From Georgenia sp. TF02-10 (lineage in GTDB: Bacteria; Actinomycetota; Actinomycetes; Actinomycetales; Actinomycetaceae), in assembly GCF_022759505.1 (NCBI RefSeq), contig NZ_CP094289.1, forward strand, positions 2,170,001 through 2,234,000: a stretch of 64,000 nt of DNA. Reading direction: 5' to 3'. This document shows positions 18,186 through 25,982 of this stretch, in pieces. Under the pieces are notes generated by a model. The model did not search any database. It had not been told where the DNA came from and saw only the letters and a list, made by a program, of their open reading frames with translations. Within the stretch, counting starts at the first letter, position 1. Each line of letters begins with the position of its first letter. The translations under genes were made by a program, and so were the position numbers.

Positions 18186-18805
18186 CCAGCACGACCCTCA
18201 GCGCCAAGGACCGGCTCCGGCACAAGCACGCCGAGGAGAAGGCCCGAGCCCAAGCAGCCGCGAGCAAGGCCCGTCGCCGGCGGATCTTAGGGATCTGCGC
18301 GCTCCTCGCGGTCGTCGCGGCCGCCGTCTACGCCCTGGCCACCTCCGGAACGGCCAGCTCCGAGGAAACTCGCCGCGCCCCGGACTTCACCCTGCCCACC
18401 ACGGCCGGGACCAGCGTGACCCTGTCCGAGCTCCGCGGGGAACCGGTCATCCTGTACTTCAACGAGGGCGCCGGCTGCGCCTCGTGCACCGTGCAGATGG
18501 CCGAGATCGAGAAAGAACCGGGCTTCGCCGAGGCCGGCATCACCGTCCTGCCCATCGTCATGAACACCGCAGAACAGATCCGCCCCGACATGCAGCGCTA
18601 CGGGGCCACCACCCCCTACCTGCTGGACGACGGCACCGTCTCCCAGGCCTACGGCACCCTCGGGACCGGCATGCACCCCGGAGTCCCCGGACACGGCTTC
18701 GTCCTCATCGACGCCGACGGCAACCAGGTCTGGCAGGGCGACTACCCCTCCATGTGGTTCGCCCCCGCCGACCTCCTGGACGAGGCCGAATCCAGACTCC
18801 GCTGA
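18182..18805 (+). CDS. Membrane-anchored redoxin (AhpC/TSA-TlpA type)
   Basis: The product has 207 residues: an N-terminal charged segment, a helix around residues 38-58 as signal anchor, then a thioredoxin-like domain exposed outside. It opens with APDFTLPTTAGTSVTLSELRG; the redox motif is YFNEGAGCASCTVQM (CASC), and GHGFVLIDADGNQVWQGDYP closes it. It probably receives electrons from the adjacent CcdA-like protein, with which it is translationally coupled. An ATGA overlap sets the start. Its extracellular target is unknown. Confidence 0.85.
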   Translation: MTSTTLSAKDRLRHKHAEEKARAQAAASKARRRRILGICALLAVVAAAVYALATSGTASSEETRRAPDFTLPTTAGTSVTLSELRGEPVILYFNEGAGCASCTVQMAEIEKEPGFAEAGITVLPIVMNTAEQIRPDMQRYGATTPYLLDDGTVSQAYGTLGTGMHPGVPGHGFVLIDADGNQVWQGDYPSMWFAPADLLDEAESRLR

Positions 18806-18931
18806 CTGTGCCACGGGATACGGTCCACGCACTGCCGACACCCGGACCTGTGCATCAGCGAGGTATCCGCGCGTGGGCTGACAGTGGCGCCGCCGACGGA
18901 AGGTGTGCAAGGGGTGGTTGAGGACATGGCC

Positions 18932-19522
18932 TCAGTCCGTGGCGCACTGACGCTCTGCAGGCTCGTCGAAGGCCGGCACCGCGCGCGCCTCAGCTTCCTC
19001 CGGCGTCGCGGCTACCCCGTTCGCCGCGATGTCCTCGATCAGCCAGTCCATCTCAAAGATCTCGCGACGCTGCGCCTCGCTGATCTCCACGGCGAGCTCA
19101 CAGACCCGGACGTCCTCGATCCCGGCTCGCTCCGACCGCGTGATGGCCAGTGAGTGGTGCGGGATCATCGCGCGCATGAAGGCGGAGTCGTCCACCGTGG
19201 CCTGGCTGCGGTCCAGCGCCGTCCCACCCGCCAGCAGCCCGAGGCTGACTACCACGACGACGACGTTCGCCTTGGCGTTCTTGTACATGTTCAGCATCCA
19301 CGCGAGCATGACCAGCCCCATCGCACCGCCCATGGTCACCGCCATAAACACGCGGCTCTGGCTGAAGCGCACGTGGCCCCACTCCCACGAGCCGACGAAC
19401 ATCACCCAGTACATGACGACCATCGCCGTCAGGAGCATCGCGGCGAACCGCAGGTACATCTTCGTGTTCATGTTGCGCGAGTGGCTGTCGTGGTCCTCGC
19501 TCACGTGCTCGTGCTCTGCCAT
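18932..19522 (-). CDS. Membrane DUF305 protein
   Basis: The product has 196 residues. A His/Asp-rich start (EHEHVSEDHDSHSRNM) is followed by three helices (residues about 24-100). An external DUF305 domain then carries AFMRAMIPHHSLAITRSERA, with the family's HH pair, and further Cys residues. DUF305 proteins include cyanobacterial CopM, a copper-binding periplasmic protein. It is the last gene of the leftward run DUF305 lipoprotein, SHOCT, multicopper oxidase, DUF305. Confidence 0.85.
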   Translation of the reverse strand: MAEHEHVSEDHDSHSRNMNTKMYLRFAAMLLTAMVVMYWVMFVGSWEWGHVRFSQSRVFMAVTMGGAMGLVMLAWMLNMYKNAKANVVVVVVSLGLLAGGTALDRSQATVDDSAFMRAMIPHHSLAITRSERAGIEDVRVCELAVEISEAQRREIFEMDWLIEDIAANGVAATPEEAEARAVPAFDEPAERQCATD

Positions 19523-19632
19523 CGGGAAACACTCTCCTTTCTCAGGACTTCGGTCCTCAATCGTTCACTCACCCGCGCGTACCGTCCCACCCGCGGAATG
19601 GCGCGGTATCCGCGCGACGGCCGCCGCGGGAG

Positions 19633-21114
19633 CTAGTGGATGTCGACGACTGCCATCATCCCGGCGTCTTCGTGGTCGAGGATGTGGCAGTGGTAGACGC
19701 TGCGGCCCGGGTGATGGGTAAAGTCCACCAGCGCCCGGACCCGGCCATTAGCGGGAACATTGACGACATCCCGCCAGGTCGGTGCTGACACCGGTTCGCC
19801 GTTGTCCTCGACGAGTTGCATGGGCCAGACGTGTAGGTGGAAGGGGTGATCCATCGGCGTGGGGTTGGTGATGGTCCACTCCTCCACCGACCCGGCAGCG
19901 ACCTGCTGGTCGACCCGGTCGGCGTCAAAGGCACGGCCGTCGAAGCCCAGGTCCATCATGGTCCTCCTTTGGCCGGGACGGATTATCCCCCCGCCCATGG
20001 TCATCGTGAAGGCGATCTCCCGCCGGCCACTGAGCGGGCGGTCGCGCAGGTCCGGGTCTGCAGGTCGTTCCGGCACCGGTCCCGGGGCGGCGGCCTCGTC
20101 TCCGGAGACGACCAGGGTGGCCAAGTTAGTAGGCCCGGACAGGTCCCCGCCGCCCATCATCATCCCCATCCCGCCGCGGTCGTACCCGAGTGAGCGCAGC
20201 TCGCTGGTGCCGGCGCGGGCGGTCACCAGCAGGTCCGCGCGGTTCCCCGGAGCCAGCAGGACCTGCTCGACCTCCCGGGCGGCGGGTTCGTGACCGCCGT
20301 CGATGCCCAGCAACGCCAGGCGCTGCCCGGGCAGCGCCAAGCGCAGGTAGCGGGAAGTGCACGCGTTGACCACTCGCCACCGTTCCCGTTCTCCCGGCCG
20401 GGCGGCGAGCTCCGGCCGGAACTGACCATCGACCAGGACAAGGTCCCCTTCCCGGCCCATCATCACCTCCGGTGCCGATACCGGCGCGACCGCACCGCCG
20501 GCGTCCAGAGTGATGTCCGAGACGACGAGGACCCGCTCCCGACTGGCCGGCACCTCATCGCCCTCGACGATCACGGCGCCGTACAGGCCGCCGAAGATCT
20601 GGTCAGCCACCGTGCCGTGGCGGTGGGGGTGGTACCAGAACACCCCCGTCGGGTGGTCCTCGGGCAGGTCGAAGCGGTACTCGAACGTCTGGCCCGGCTC
20701 GACGCTGATGAAGGGGTTGTCCCCGTTGTCCCGCGGGGAAACCAGGAGGCCGTGAGTGTGCAGGTTGGTCGGCGTATCGAGCTTGTTGCGCAGAAGCACC
20801 TCGATGCGGTCCCCGGGCCGCACCCGCCAGGTCTGTCCCGGGACAGCGCCGTTGTAGGTCAGTACCCGCGCAGGCCTTCCGGCAATGGTCGTCTCCCGTG
20901 GGGCAGCGACCAGCTCCACGCGCAGGAGCCCACCCTGGCTGCGCACCACCTCAGGCTCAGCCAACGCCACTGATCCGCCTTCCGGTGGGCGCAGCGCGGC
21001 CTGCCGGCCGGCCCAGGGAAGGCCAGTGCGGGACAGCCCCACCCCGCCGACGACCACACCCAGCGCCCCCAACGCCCCAAGCCGCAGTGCCTCCCGGCGG
21101 GTGATCGGCTCCAC
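19633..21114 (-). CDS. Secreted multicopper oxidase (CueO/CumA-like)
   Basis: The product has 493 residues. A twin-arginine signal (TRREALRLGALGALGVVVGG) exports the folded protein. Type 1-3 copper ligands are visible in LHTHGLLVSP, WYHPHRHGT, DHPFHLHVWPMQ and YHCHILDHEDAGMM. A Met/Gly-rich insertion (GGMGMMMGGGDLSG) resembles the Met-rich loop of CueO, which favours Cu(I) oxidation. It likely oxidises toxic Cu(I) outside the membrane. The SHOCT gene is 3 bp upstream, so the two are co-translated. Confidence 0.94.
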   Translation of the reverse strand: MEPITRREALRLGALGALGVVVGGVGLSRTGLPWAGRQAALRPPEGGSVALAEPEVVRSQGGLLRVELVAAPRETTIAGRPARVLTYNGAVPGQTWRVRPGDRIEVLLRNKLDTPTNLHTHGLLVSPRDNGDNPFISVEPGQTFEYRFDLPEDHPTGVFWYHPHRHGTVADQIFGGLYGAVIVEGDEVPASRERVLVVSDITLDAGGAVAPVSAPEVMMGREGDLVLVDGQFRPELAARPGERERWRVVNACTSRYLRLALPGQRLALLGIDGGHEPAAREVEQVLLAPGNRADLLVTARAGTSELRSLGYDRGGMGMMMGGGDLSGPTNLATLVVSGDEAAAPGPVPERPADPDLRDRPLSGRREIAFTMTMGGGIIRPGQRRTMMDLGFDGRAFDADRVDQQVAAGSVEEWTITNPTPMDHPFHLHVWPMQLVEDNGEPVSAPTWRDVVNVPANGRVRALVDFTHHPGRSVYHCHILDHEDAGMMAVVDIH

Positions 21115-21117
21115 CGC

Positions 21118-21363
21118 TCAGCCCTCTGGACCCTCGAGGCGCCGGCGCCGCTCGTCATACTCCGCGGCGTCAATCTCTCCCCTGGCGTACCGCTCATCGA
21201 GGACCTCCAGCGCGCGGCTGCGCCCCTCCAGCGGCGGTCGACGCTGCTCATCGCGGCCACCACCCCACAGAAGGCGGATCAGCACCACCACCAACACGAC
21301 CACACCGACCATGAGCAGCACGAAGAACAGCCAACCCCAGCCCATTCCCCTCGTGCCAACCAT
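21118..21363 (-). CDS. SHOCT-domain small membrane protein
   Basis: The product has 81 residues: a Trp/Gly-rich start, one helix (residues about 10-33) and a C-terminal SHOCT domain (LEVLDERYARGEIDAAEYDERRRRL). SHOCT domains are short oligomerisation or tethering modules. It is tightly coupled to the multicopper oxidase gene (3 bp) and may anchor or assist it. Confidence 0.85.
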   Translation of the reverse strand: MVGTRGMGWGWLFFVLLMVGVVVLVVVLIRLLWGGGRDEQRRPPLEGRSRALEVLDERYARGEIDAAEYDERRRRLEGPEG

Positions 21364-21443
21364 GCCATCTCCTCGAAGTCGGTCCCAGGCACCGGAGGTT
21401 GTGCCTTACCCGGGCTGAACTCCCAGCCCCCCGAGCCTCCCTC

Positions 21444-22076
21444 TCAGAGCGTCTCCAACAGCTGCTCCATCTCCGTGATCTCGGCCTGCTGGTCATCGAT
21501 GATCGTCTGGGCCAGCTCCAGCGCCTGCGGGTTCTCCCCGCCGTCGAGCTCCTCCTGCGCCATGTCCACCGCGCCGCGGTGATGGGCGATCATCAGCTCG
21601 AGGAACCGCTGGTCGAACTCGGCGCCCGACAGCGACTCCAACTCGGCCATGGCCTCCTCCTGGCTCATGCCCTCCATGTCCATGCCGCCGTGGTCCATGC
21701 CGCCCATCGGGGAGGTCTCCTCCCCCCAGGCCTCGAGCCAGGACGTCATCTTCTCGATCTCCGGGCCCTGCGCGGCGGAGATCCGCTCCGCGAGGGAGCG
21801 CACCTCCTCACTGTCCGCCTTCTCCACGGCCAGGTCGGCCATCTCGATGGCGCCCTCGTGGTGGACGATCATCATCTGAGCGAACATCGTGTCCGCGTCG
21901 TTGTGCACGTCCTCAGCGTCCGTCGCGCCGTCGGTCGTCTCCTCCGCGGCGGTGCCCTGGGCCGGCTCCTGCGGTGTCGTCTCCTCACCGTTACCGCATG
22001 CGGCAAGGGAGAGAGTCACAGCAAGGCCGCCGGCAACGGCGGCGAGTCGGGTCCTGAGTGTCACGGGCATCTCCAT
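21444..22076 (-). CDS. DUF305 lipoprotein
   Basis: The product has 210 residues. The lipobox LSLAAC at the signal-peptide end predicts a lipid-anchored protein. The DUF305 region holds two HH motifs: MMIVHHEGAIEMADLA and LMIAHHRGAVDMAQEE, separated by a Met/His segment (PMGGMDHGGMDMEGMS). Such Met- and His-rich repeats fit extracytoplasmic Cu(I)/Cu(II) binding. It heads the leftward operon with SHOCT and multicopper oxidase genes. As a lipoprotein it would be a substrate of the Lnt enzymes in the island. Confidence 0.9.
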   Translation of the reverse strand: MEMPVTLRTRLAAVAGGLAVTLSLAACGNGEETTPQEPAQGTAAEETTDGATDAEDVHNDADTMFAQMMIVHHEGAIEMADLAVEKADSEEVRSLAERISAAQGPEIEKMTSWLEAWGEETSPMGGMDHGGMDMEGMSQEEAMAELESLSGAEFDQRFLELMIAHHRGAVDMAQEELDGGENPQALELAQTIIDDQQAEITEMEQLLETL

Positions 22077-22195
22077 CTACTGGGTTCGATCCACACACAA
22101 GGGGTCCCGGCGAGCCCGGCCCCCTGTGGTGGCTACTCGAGGCTAACCACGCCCAACTGACCGGCGCCAAGCCGGGGAGGAGGAGTCTGCGGAAT

Positions 22196-22211
22196 TTCAT
22201 CGAGTTTTCAT
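22196..22211 (+). promoter_or_regulatory. 11-bp direct repeat, site 4
   Basis: TTCATCGAGTTTTCAT, two perfect half-sites. It lies 120 bp from the leftward DUF305 lipoprotein start and 263 bp before the rightward gene at 22474. Together with site 5 it occupies the otherwise geneless interval 22077-22473. Confidence 0.55.
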
Positions 22212-22411
22212 CAACTACCTCGAAGCAGACCCGACAGTGACGACCATCGCGGCCGCGGCCGCGGCACTGGACCGCCACGACCGGCTACCAAGCCCGTCGT
22301 CCGGCTTCAGCATGAGCTCGAGAGAGCCCCAGCGGGGTAGCAGCCCCGCCACCGCAGAAGCCGATCGCCACCTCCCCCGGCGGCGGCCGCTCGGGCGGGG
22401 CGGCGCAGGCC

Positions 22412-22427
22412 TTCATCGATTCTTGAT
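22412..22427 (+). promoter_or_regulatory. 11-bp direct repeat, site 5
   Basis: TTCATCGATTCTTGAT, one perfect and one imperfect half-site 11 bp apart. It lies 47 bp before the ATG of the rightward sortase operon and in the same orientation. Confidence 0.5.
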
Positions 22428-22473
22428 CATCCCTCTACCGCAGTCCTCCACCGAGTGGAGGACGCTTCTCGCC

Positions 22474-22893
22474 ATGACGACCATCGCGCGACCGGCAGCG
22501 ACCGCCCCCGCATCCGCGCAGCAGCTCGACGCGTCACGCGGAAAGCCCCGCAGGACGGTATGGACGGTCATCACCGCAACGGTCGGCGGGGTGGTCGGGC
22601 TCGCGCCCCACCTCCTCCACCATGCCGGACCACTGGTCGGCACCGCCCTGGTGGCCGGTGCCGGCGGTACGGCCCTGTTCGGGTTGCTCGGGCTGGCGGC
22701 ATCGGTGCCCATGCTCATCAGGCTCAGGCGTCGTTTCGCTAGCTGGTGGGCGCCCGCGATCGCGCTCACGCTGTTCGGAGCCATGTTCACCCTGTCCTCG
22801 CTCGTCATCGGCCCCCAGATCAGTGCGTCACTCGAGCCAGCGGCGCCCGAGGTCACCGACTCCGTCGACCACGACGTCCACCACGAACCGTGA
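22474..22893 (+). CDS. Conserved-type small membrane protein of unknown function
   Basis: The product has 139 residues with three hydrophobic segments (residues about 30-115) and an acidic, His-containing end (DSVDHDVHHEP). Polar HLLHH lies between the first two helices. The ATG at 22474 follows GGAGGA; it is preferred to earlier in-frame codons that would translate the regulatory repeat. The gene overlaps the sortase start by 4 bp. I recognise no functional family. The position suggests a membrane partner of the sortase or a metal-linked protein. Confidence 0.75.
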   Translation: MTTIARPAATAPASAQQLDASRGKPRRTVWTVITATVGGVVGLAPHLLHHAGPLVGTALVAGAGGTALFGLLGLAASVPMLIRLRRRFASWWAPAIALTLFGAMFTLSSLVIGPQISASLEPAAPEVTDSVDHDVHHEP

Positions 22894-23732
22894 GGACGAG
22901 CCGCCCGCAGCCTGACGTCACGAGCGAGCCTCAGGTCGCCGACGTCGGCGCGCCGGGCGTCCCCGTCGCCTCACAGCCGACCGAACCCGGCCCGGCGCGC
23001 AGACCGACCATCGCGGTGCGTGTCGTCGGTGTCGCCGGCGAGGTGATGCTCACGCTCGGTGTCCTGGCCTCCCTCTTCGTCGTGTGGCAGCTCTGGTGGA
23101 CAGATGTCGTCGGCGGACGGCAGCAGGAGGCGGCGGTCGAGGAGTTTCGGACGAGCATCGATACCCCGGGTCGTGAGACGCAACCTGACCTTCCCGATGT
23201 CGCAGCGAACCCGACACCGAGCGACCAACCTCCACCGGCCATGCCGTCACCCGACCCGACGGAGGTCTTCGGCATCCTCTACGTGCCGAGGTGGGGACAG
23301 GACTACGCGGTTCCTCTCGCCGAGGGCGTCGACGTGGCCACAGTCCTCAACAAAGGCAGCATCGGCCACTATCCCGGGACCGCGATGCCGGGTCAGGTCG
23401 GAAACTTCGCCACCGCCGCACACCGGCAGAGCTTCGGTGCCCCCTACCGCCACGTGGAGGAACTGCGACCCGGTGACCCCATAATCGTGGAGACCGCTGA
23501 TGGCTGGTTCGTCTACCGCGTGACCGAGGACTACATCGTGACCCCGGACCGGGTTGACGTCGTCGCCCCGGTACCAGGACAGCCCGGGGCGGAACCGACA
23601 CGACGCCTCATCACGCTGACGACCTGCCACCCGCTCTACTCCGCCGCGCAGCGGTGGATCACCCACGGAGAGCTCGCCGAGTGGTACCCCCGCGCGGGTG
23701 GCGCACCCGCCCAGCTCATGGAGGAACCCTGA
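22890..23732 (+). CDS. Class E sortase
   Basis: The product has 280 residues; the GTG start overlaps the preceding stop (GTGA). One helix at about residues 45-68 anchors it, then a linker and the sortase domain: FATAAHRQSFGAPYRHVEEL with the catalytic His, and LITLTTCHPLYSAAQRWI with the catalytic Cys. The Arg is expected in that last segment. Class E enzymes attach LAxTG-type proteins to the actinobacterial cell wall or pili. No obvious LPxTG/LAxTG-tailed substrate is encoded in the window. Confidence 0.9.
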   Translation: MRTSRPQPDVTSEPQVADVGAPGVPVASQPTEPGPARRPTIAVRVVGVAGEVMLTLGVLASLFVVWQLWWTDVVGGRQQEAAVEEFRTSIDTPGRETQPDLPDVAANPTPSDQPPPAMPSPDPTEVFGILYVPRWGQDYAVPLAEGVDVATVLNKGSIGHYPGTAMPGQVGNFATAAHRQSFGAPYRHVEELRPGDPIIVETADGWFVYRVTEDYIVTPDRVDVVAPVPGQPGAEPTRRLITLTTCHPLYSAAQRWITHGELAEWYPRAGGAPAQLMEEP

Positions 23733-23887
23733 TGTATCACGCGATATGGAAGGCGCTGCCCGGGCCCCGTTGGCTCAAGGCGATGGAGGCGATGCTCCTC
23801 GCTGGGGTCGCCGTGGCGGCGCTGTTCACCTGGGTCTTCCCCTCCATCGCAGACGACATCGGACTCTTCACCAACACGGTGGGGTGA
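23732..23887 (+). CDS. 51-residue single-helix protein next to sortase
   Basis: ATG follows GGAGGAA and overlaps the sortase stop (TGATG). One transmembrane helix (AMLLAGVAVAALFTWVFPSI) is flanked by MYHAIWKALPGPRWLKAMEA and DIGLFTNTVG. The same layout, ending in a (V/N)TVG tail, is familiar beside class E sortases of actinomycetes. Function is unknown; a sortase accessory subunit is a fair inference. Confidence 0.75.
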   Translation: MYHAIWKALPGPRWLKAMEAMLLAGVAVAALFTWVFPSIADDIGLFTNTVG

Positions 23888-24023
23888 CTACACCGATGAC
23901 GTCTGAGCATGCTGCGCCACCAACACCGCTCGACCCAACGGCGAAACGCTCTGCGCACCAACGGGCGCGACGCCCTTCACGGTTACCTGTAGTCGTGACC
24001 GCCCACCACTGCCCAGGACCGAC

Positions 24024-25088
24024 GTGATCGAATCCCGCCTCACCAGCCGCGGCGCCCGCGTGCTCGCCGCCACAGCCGTCATCGTCGGACTGCCGAGTCC
24101 GGCATCCGCCCACCAGGAGTGGTTCGTGAGCGACCCGGACGCATACCCGGTCGACCTCTCCGCGCTCCTACGACCGGGAGTCCTCCTCGGCGTGACGGCC
24201 GTCGTGCTCGTGACACTCATCTGGCGCGGGCTCGCCGCCCGCTTGCCGGTTCCCGAACTGCGTGCGCTGACCATCACCCGCCACCTCTCAACGCTGGTCC
24301 CGTGGGTGCCGCGCCTCCTCGCCGCGCACCTGGGCGTCAGCCTCCTCGTGCTTGCCTTCGACCGCGCTGTCCTCGACCCAGGCATCCACGTGCCAGATGG
24401 AGTTGGAGGTACCCTCCTGCTGGTGCCGCAAGCCGTCGTAGGTGCCCTCCTCGTGGCCGGCGTGCTCGTCCGCCCAGCGGCCGTAGCCATCGTGATCGCC
24501 GGACCCCTCGTCGTCATGCTCCACAGCCCCAGGGCCTTAGCCACCCTGGCCGTCCTGGTCGGCATCGCGGCATTCCTGTTCATCCTCCCGCCGCGCCTGG
24601 AGAACGGCGGTCGACGTGACATGGACGCTCTCGCGCTCCGGCGCGCGACCCTCGCACTCAAGCTTGGCACCGGAACGACGCTGATCTCCCTGGCCGTCGT
24701 GGAGAAGCTCGCCAACCCGCAGATGGCCAGAACGATGCTCGACCAGGTGCCGGTCCTCAACCTCCTCGCCCCCTTCGGCGTGAGCGCGGACATGTTCGCG
24801 CTGTTCGCCGGAACCGTTGAGCTGATGTTCGGCCTCCTCGTCATCTCGGCTGCCTTGCCGCAGGTCGTCGCCGTCGTGGCGGCCGTCCCATTCACGGTGA
24901 CCCTCACGCTCTTCGGAGCGACCGAGCTCCTCGGGCACCTCCCGGTCTACGGCGTCCTGCTCGCCCTCCTCGTTCTGGGCAGCCGGGAGGATACTTCGCG
25001 AGTCCTCTCGGGACTTCGCCCGACGGAGGCCTCACCGGATCGGCACGCACGTGCCAGGCGACGGCAGATCCAGCGCCCGCGCTCATGA
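24024..25088 (+). CDS. DoxX-like polytopic membrane protein
   Basis: The product has 354 residues. A cleavable-looking signal ends PSPASAHQEWF, so a His-containing N-terminus would face outside. Eight or nine helices follow, and the C-terminal part (VVEKLANPQMARTMLDQVP onwards) resembles DoxX. The GTG start lies 136 bp after the 51-residue gene. The role is unknown. By context it may be an electron-transfer or copper-linked membrane protein, with some likeness to CopD-type proteins. Confidence 0.75.
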   Translation: MIESRLTSRGARVLAATAVIVGLPSPASAHQEWFVSDPDAYPVDLSALLRPGVLLGVTAVVLVTLIWRGLAARLPVPELRALTITRHLSTLVPWVPRLLAAHLGVSLLVLAFDRAVLDPGIHVPDGVGGTLLLVPQAVVGALLVAGVLVRPAAVAIVIAGPLVVMLHSPRALATLAVLVGIAAFLFILPPRLENGGRRDMDALALRRATLALKLGTGTTLISLAVVEKLANPQMARTMLDQVPVLNLLAPFGVSADMFALFAGTVELMFGLLVISAALPQVVAVVAAVPFTVTLTLFGATELLGHLPVYGVLLALLVLGSREDTSRVLSGLRPTEASPDRHARARRRQIQRPRS

Positions 25089-25539
25089 GGCGCGAGCCGG
25101 CACCGCGACCCGCGCACACCGCGCGCGGACGCTGCACCGCTACCGTCAACCACTCAACACGGGGAGGCGCTTACGGTCCCTAACCGAACGGACGCGTCGT
25201 CCCTCGCCACCGGCAGGTCCGTGCTGCCCTCAACGAGCCGGGACCCCCTATGACCAGGACGGCTGGGCGACTCCGTCCTCACCGCCTCGCCTCCAGCGGC
25301 ACGCGCGGCGACCCGCTGGCACTGCTCGCGGCCAGCGAAGGAAGCGGGACTGGGGAGCGCACCGTTGAGGCCCCCCAGGCCCGGGTCACCGGCTCCCAGA
25401 CCGTGCCACGGCTTCAGGTGATCCGCCAAAGAACCACGGACGCCGACAACACCTGCCGGACTTCCCCATGCTCGACGCTCTCCGCGCACGCCGGGCGGGC
25501 AGCGGGCAACGACTCCGGCTCAGTCGGAGTGCCTCGGCC
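25089..25539. other. No gene recognised
   Basis: About 450 bp between the DoxX-like gene and an acyltransferase fragment. No reading frame has recognisable motifs or a credible ribosome site. Confidence 0.5.
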
Positions 25540-25899
25540 TCAGGCCCGGCCCGTCCACAGTGGGCGCAACAGCCTCTCGAGAAGCCCGCAGCGAAACGGT
25601 AGTTGCTGGGAGCGGCCTGGTGGACGCAGCAACGGCAGAGCGAGGACCAACCCCATCGCGTAGGTGGGCATGACGTTGACCCCGTGATCCAGCAGCTGCA
25701 ACGACAGCCCGCCCACGAGAAGCAGGGACGCACGCCACAGCACCGTGCCCCAGAGAGGCCGAAGGCCCGTGTTCCGTGCCCGTCCGGTCAGCAACGACAG
25801 GCCAAGTCCCGCAAGCACGACGAAGAGCAGCGACGCCCGTCCCATCGGCACGCGATTAAGGACCTCGGCCAGCCCCTGGCCCTCAGTAGGGCCAATCAC
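25540..25899 (-). pseudogene. Fragment of DUF418/HGSNAT-type membrane protein
   Basis: A 119-residue stretch contains GRASLLFVVLAGLGLSLLTG and a following helix pair ending TYAMGLVLALPLLRP, as in the N-terminal third of DUF418/heparan-alpha-glucosaminide N-acetyltransferase-like proteins. The opening ARGLALLGM-type motif is missing and the frame ends early in a degenerate C-terminus. It is a decayed remnant next to IS1380 copy 1; a loss older than the insertion is likely. Confidence 0.6.
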
Positions 25900-25941
25900 C
25901 CGAGGAAGAAGCTCCCGGGGAGGACACCGGGAGTCGGAGTC

Positions 25942-25957
25942 TTCATGGTCCCTTCAT
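25942..25957 (+). promoter_or_regulatory. 11-bp direct repeat, site 6 (separated from its gene by IS1380 copy 1)
   Basis: TTCATGGTCCCTTCAT, two perfect half-sites 11 bp apart. If IS1380 copy 1 and one target copy are removed, this site lies about 85 bp before the DUF3105 start codon in the same orientation, so it is probably that gene's original promoter element. Confidence 0.55.
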
Positions 25958-25982
25958 CTTCGGCCCACCCACACGTCCTAAG

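Noticed and set aside
22474-25088. Sortase substrate among the neighbouring proteins
   Set aside because: None of the neighbouring products shows an LPxTG/LAxTG motif followed by a helix and basic tail.
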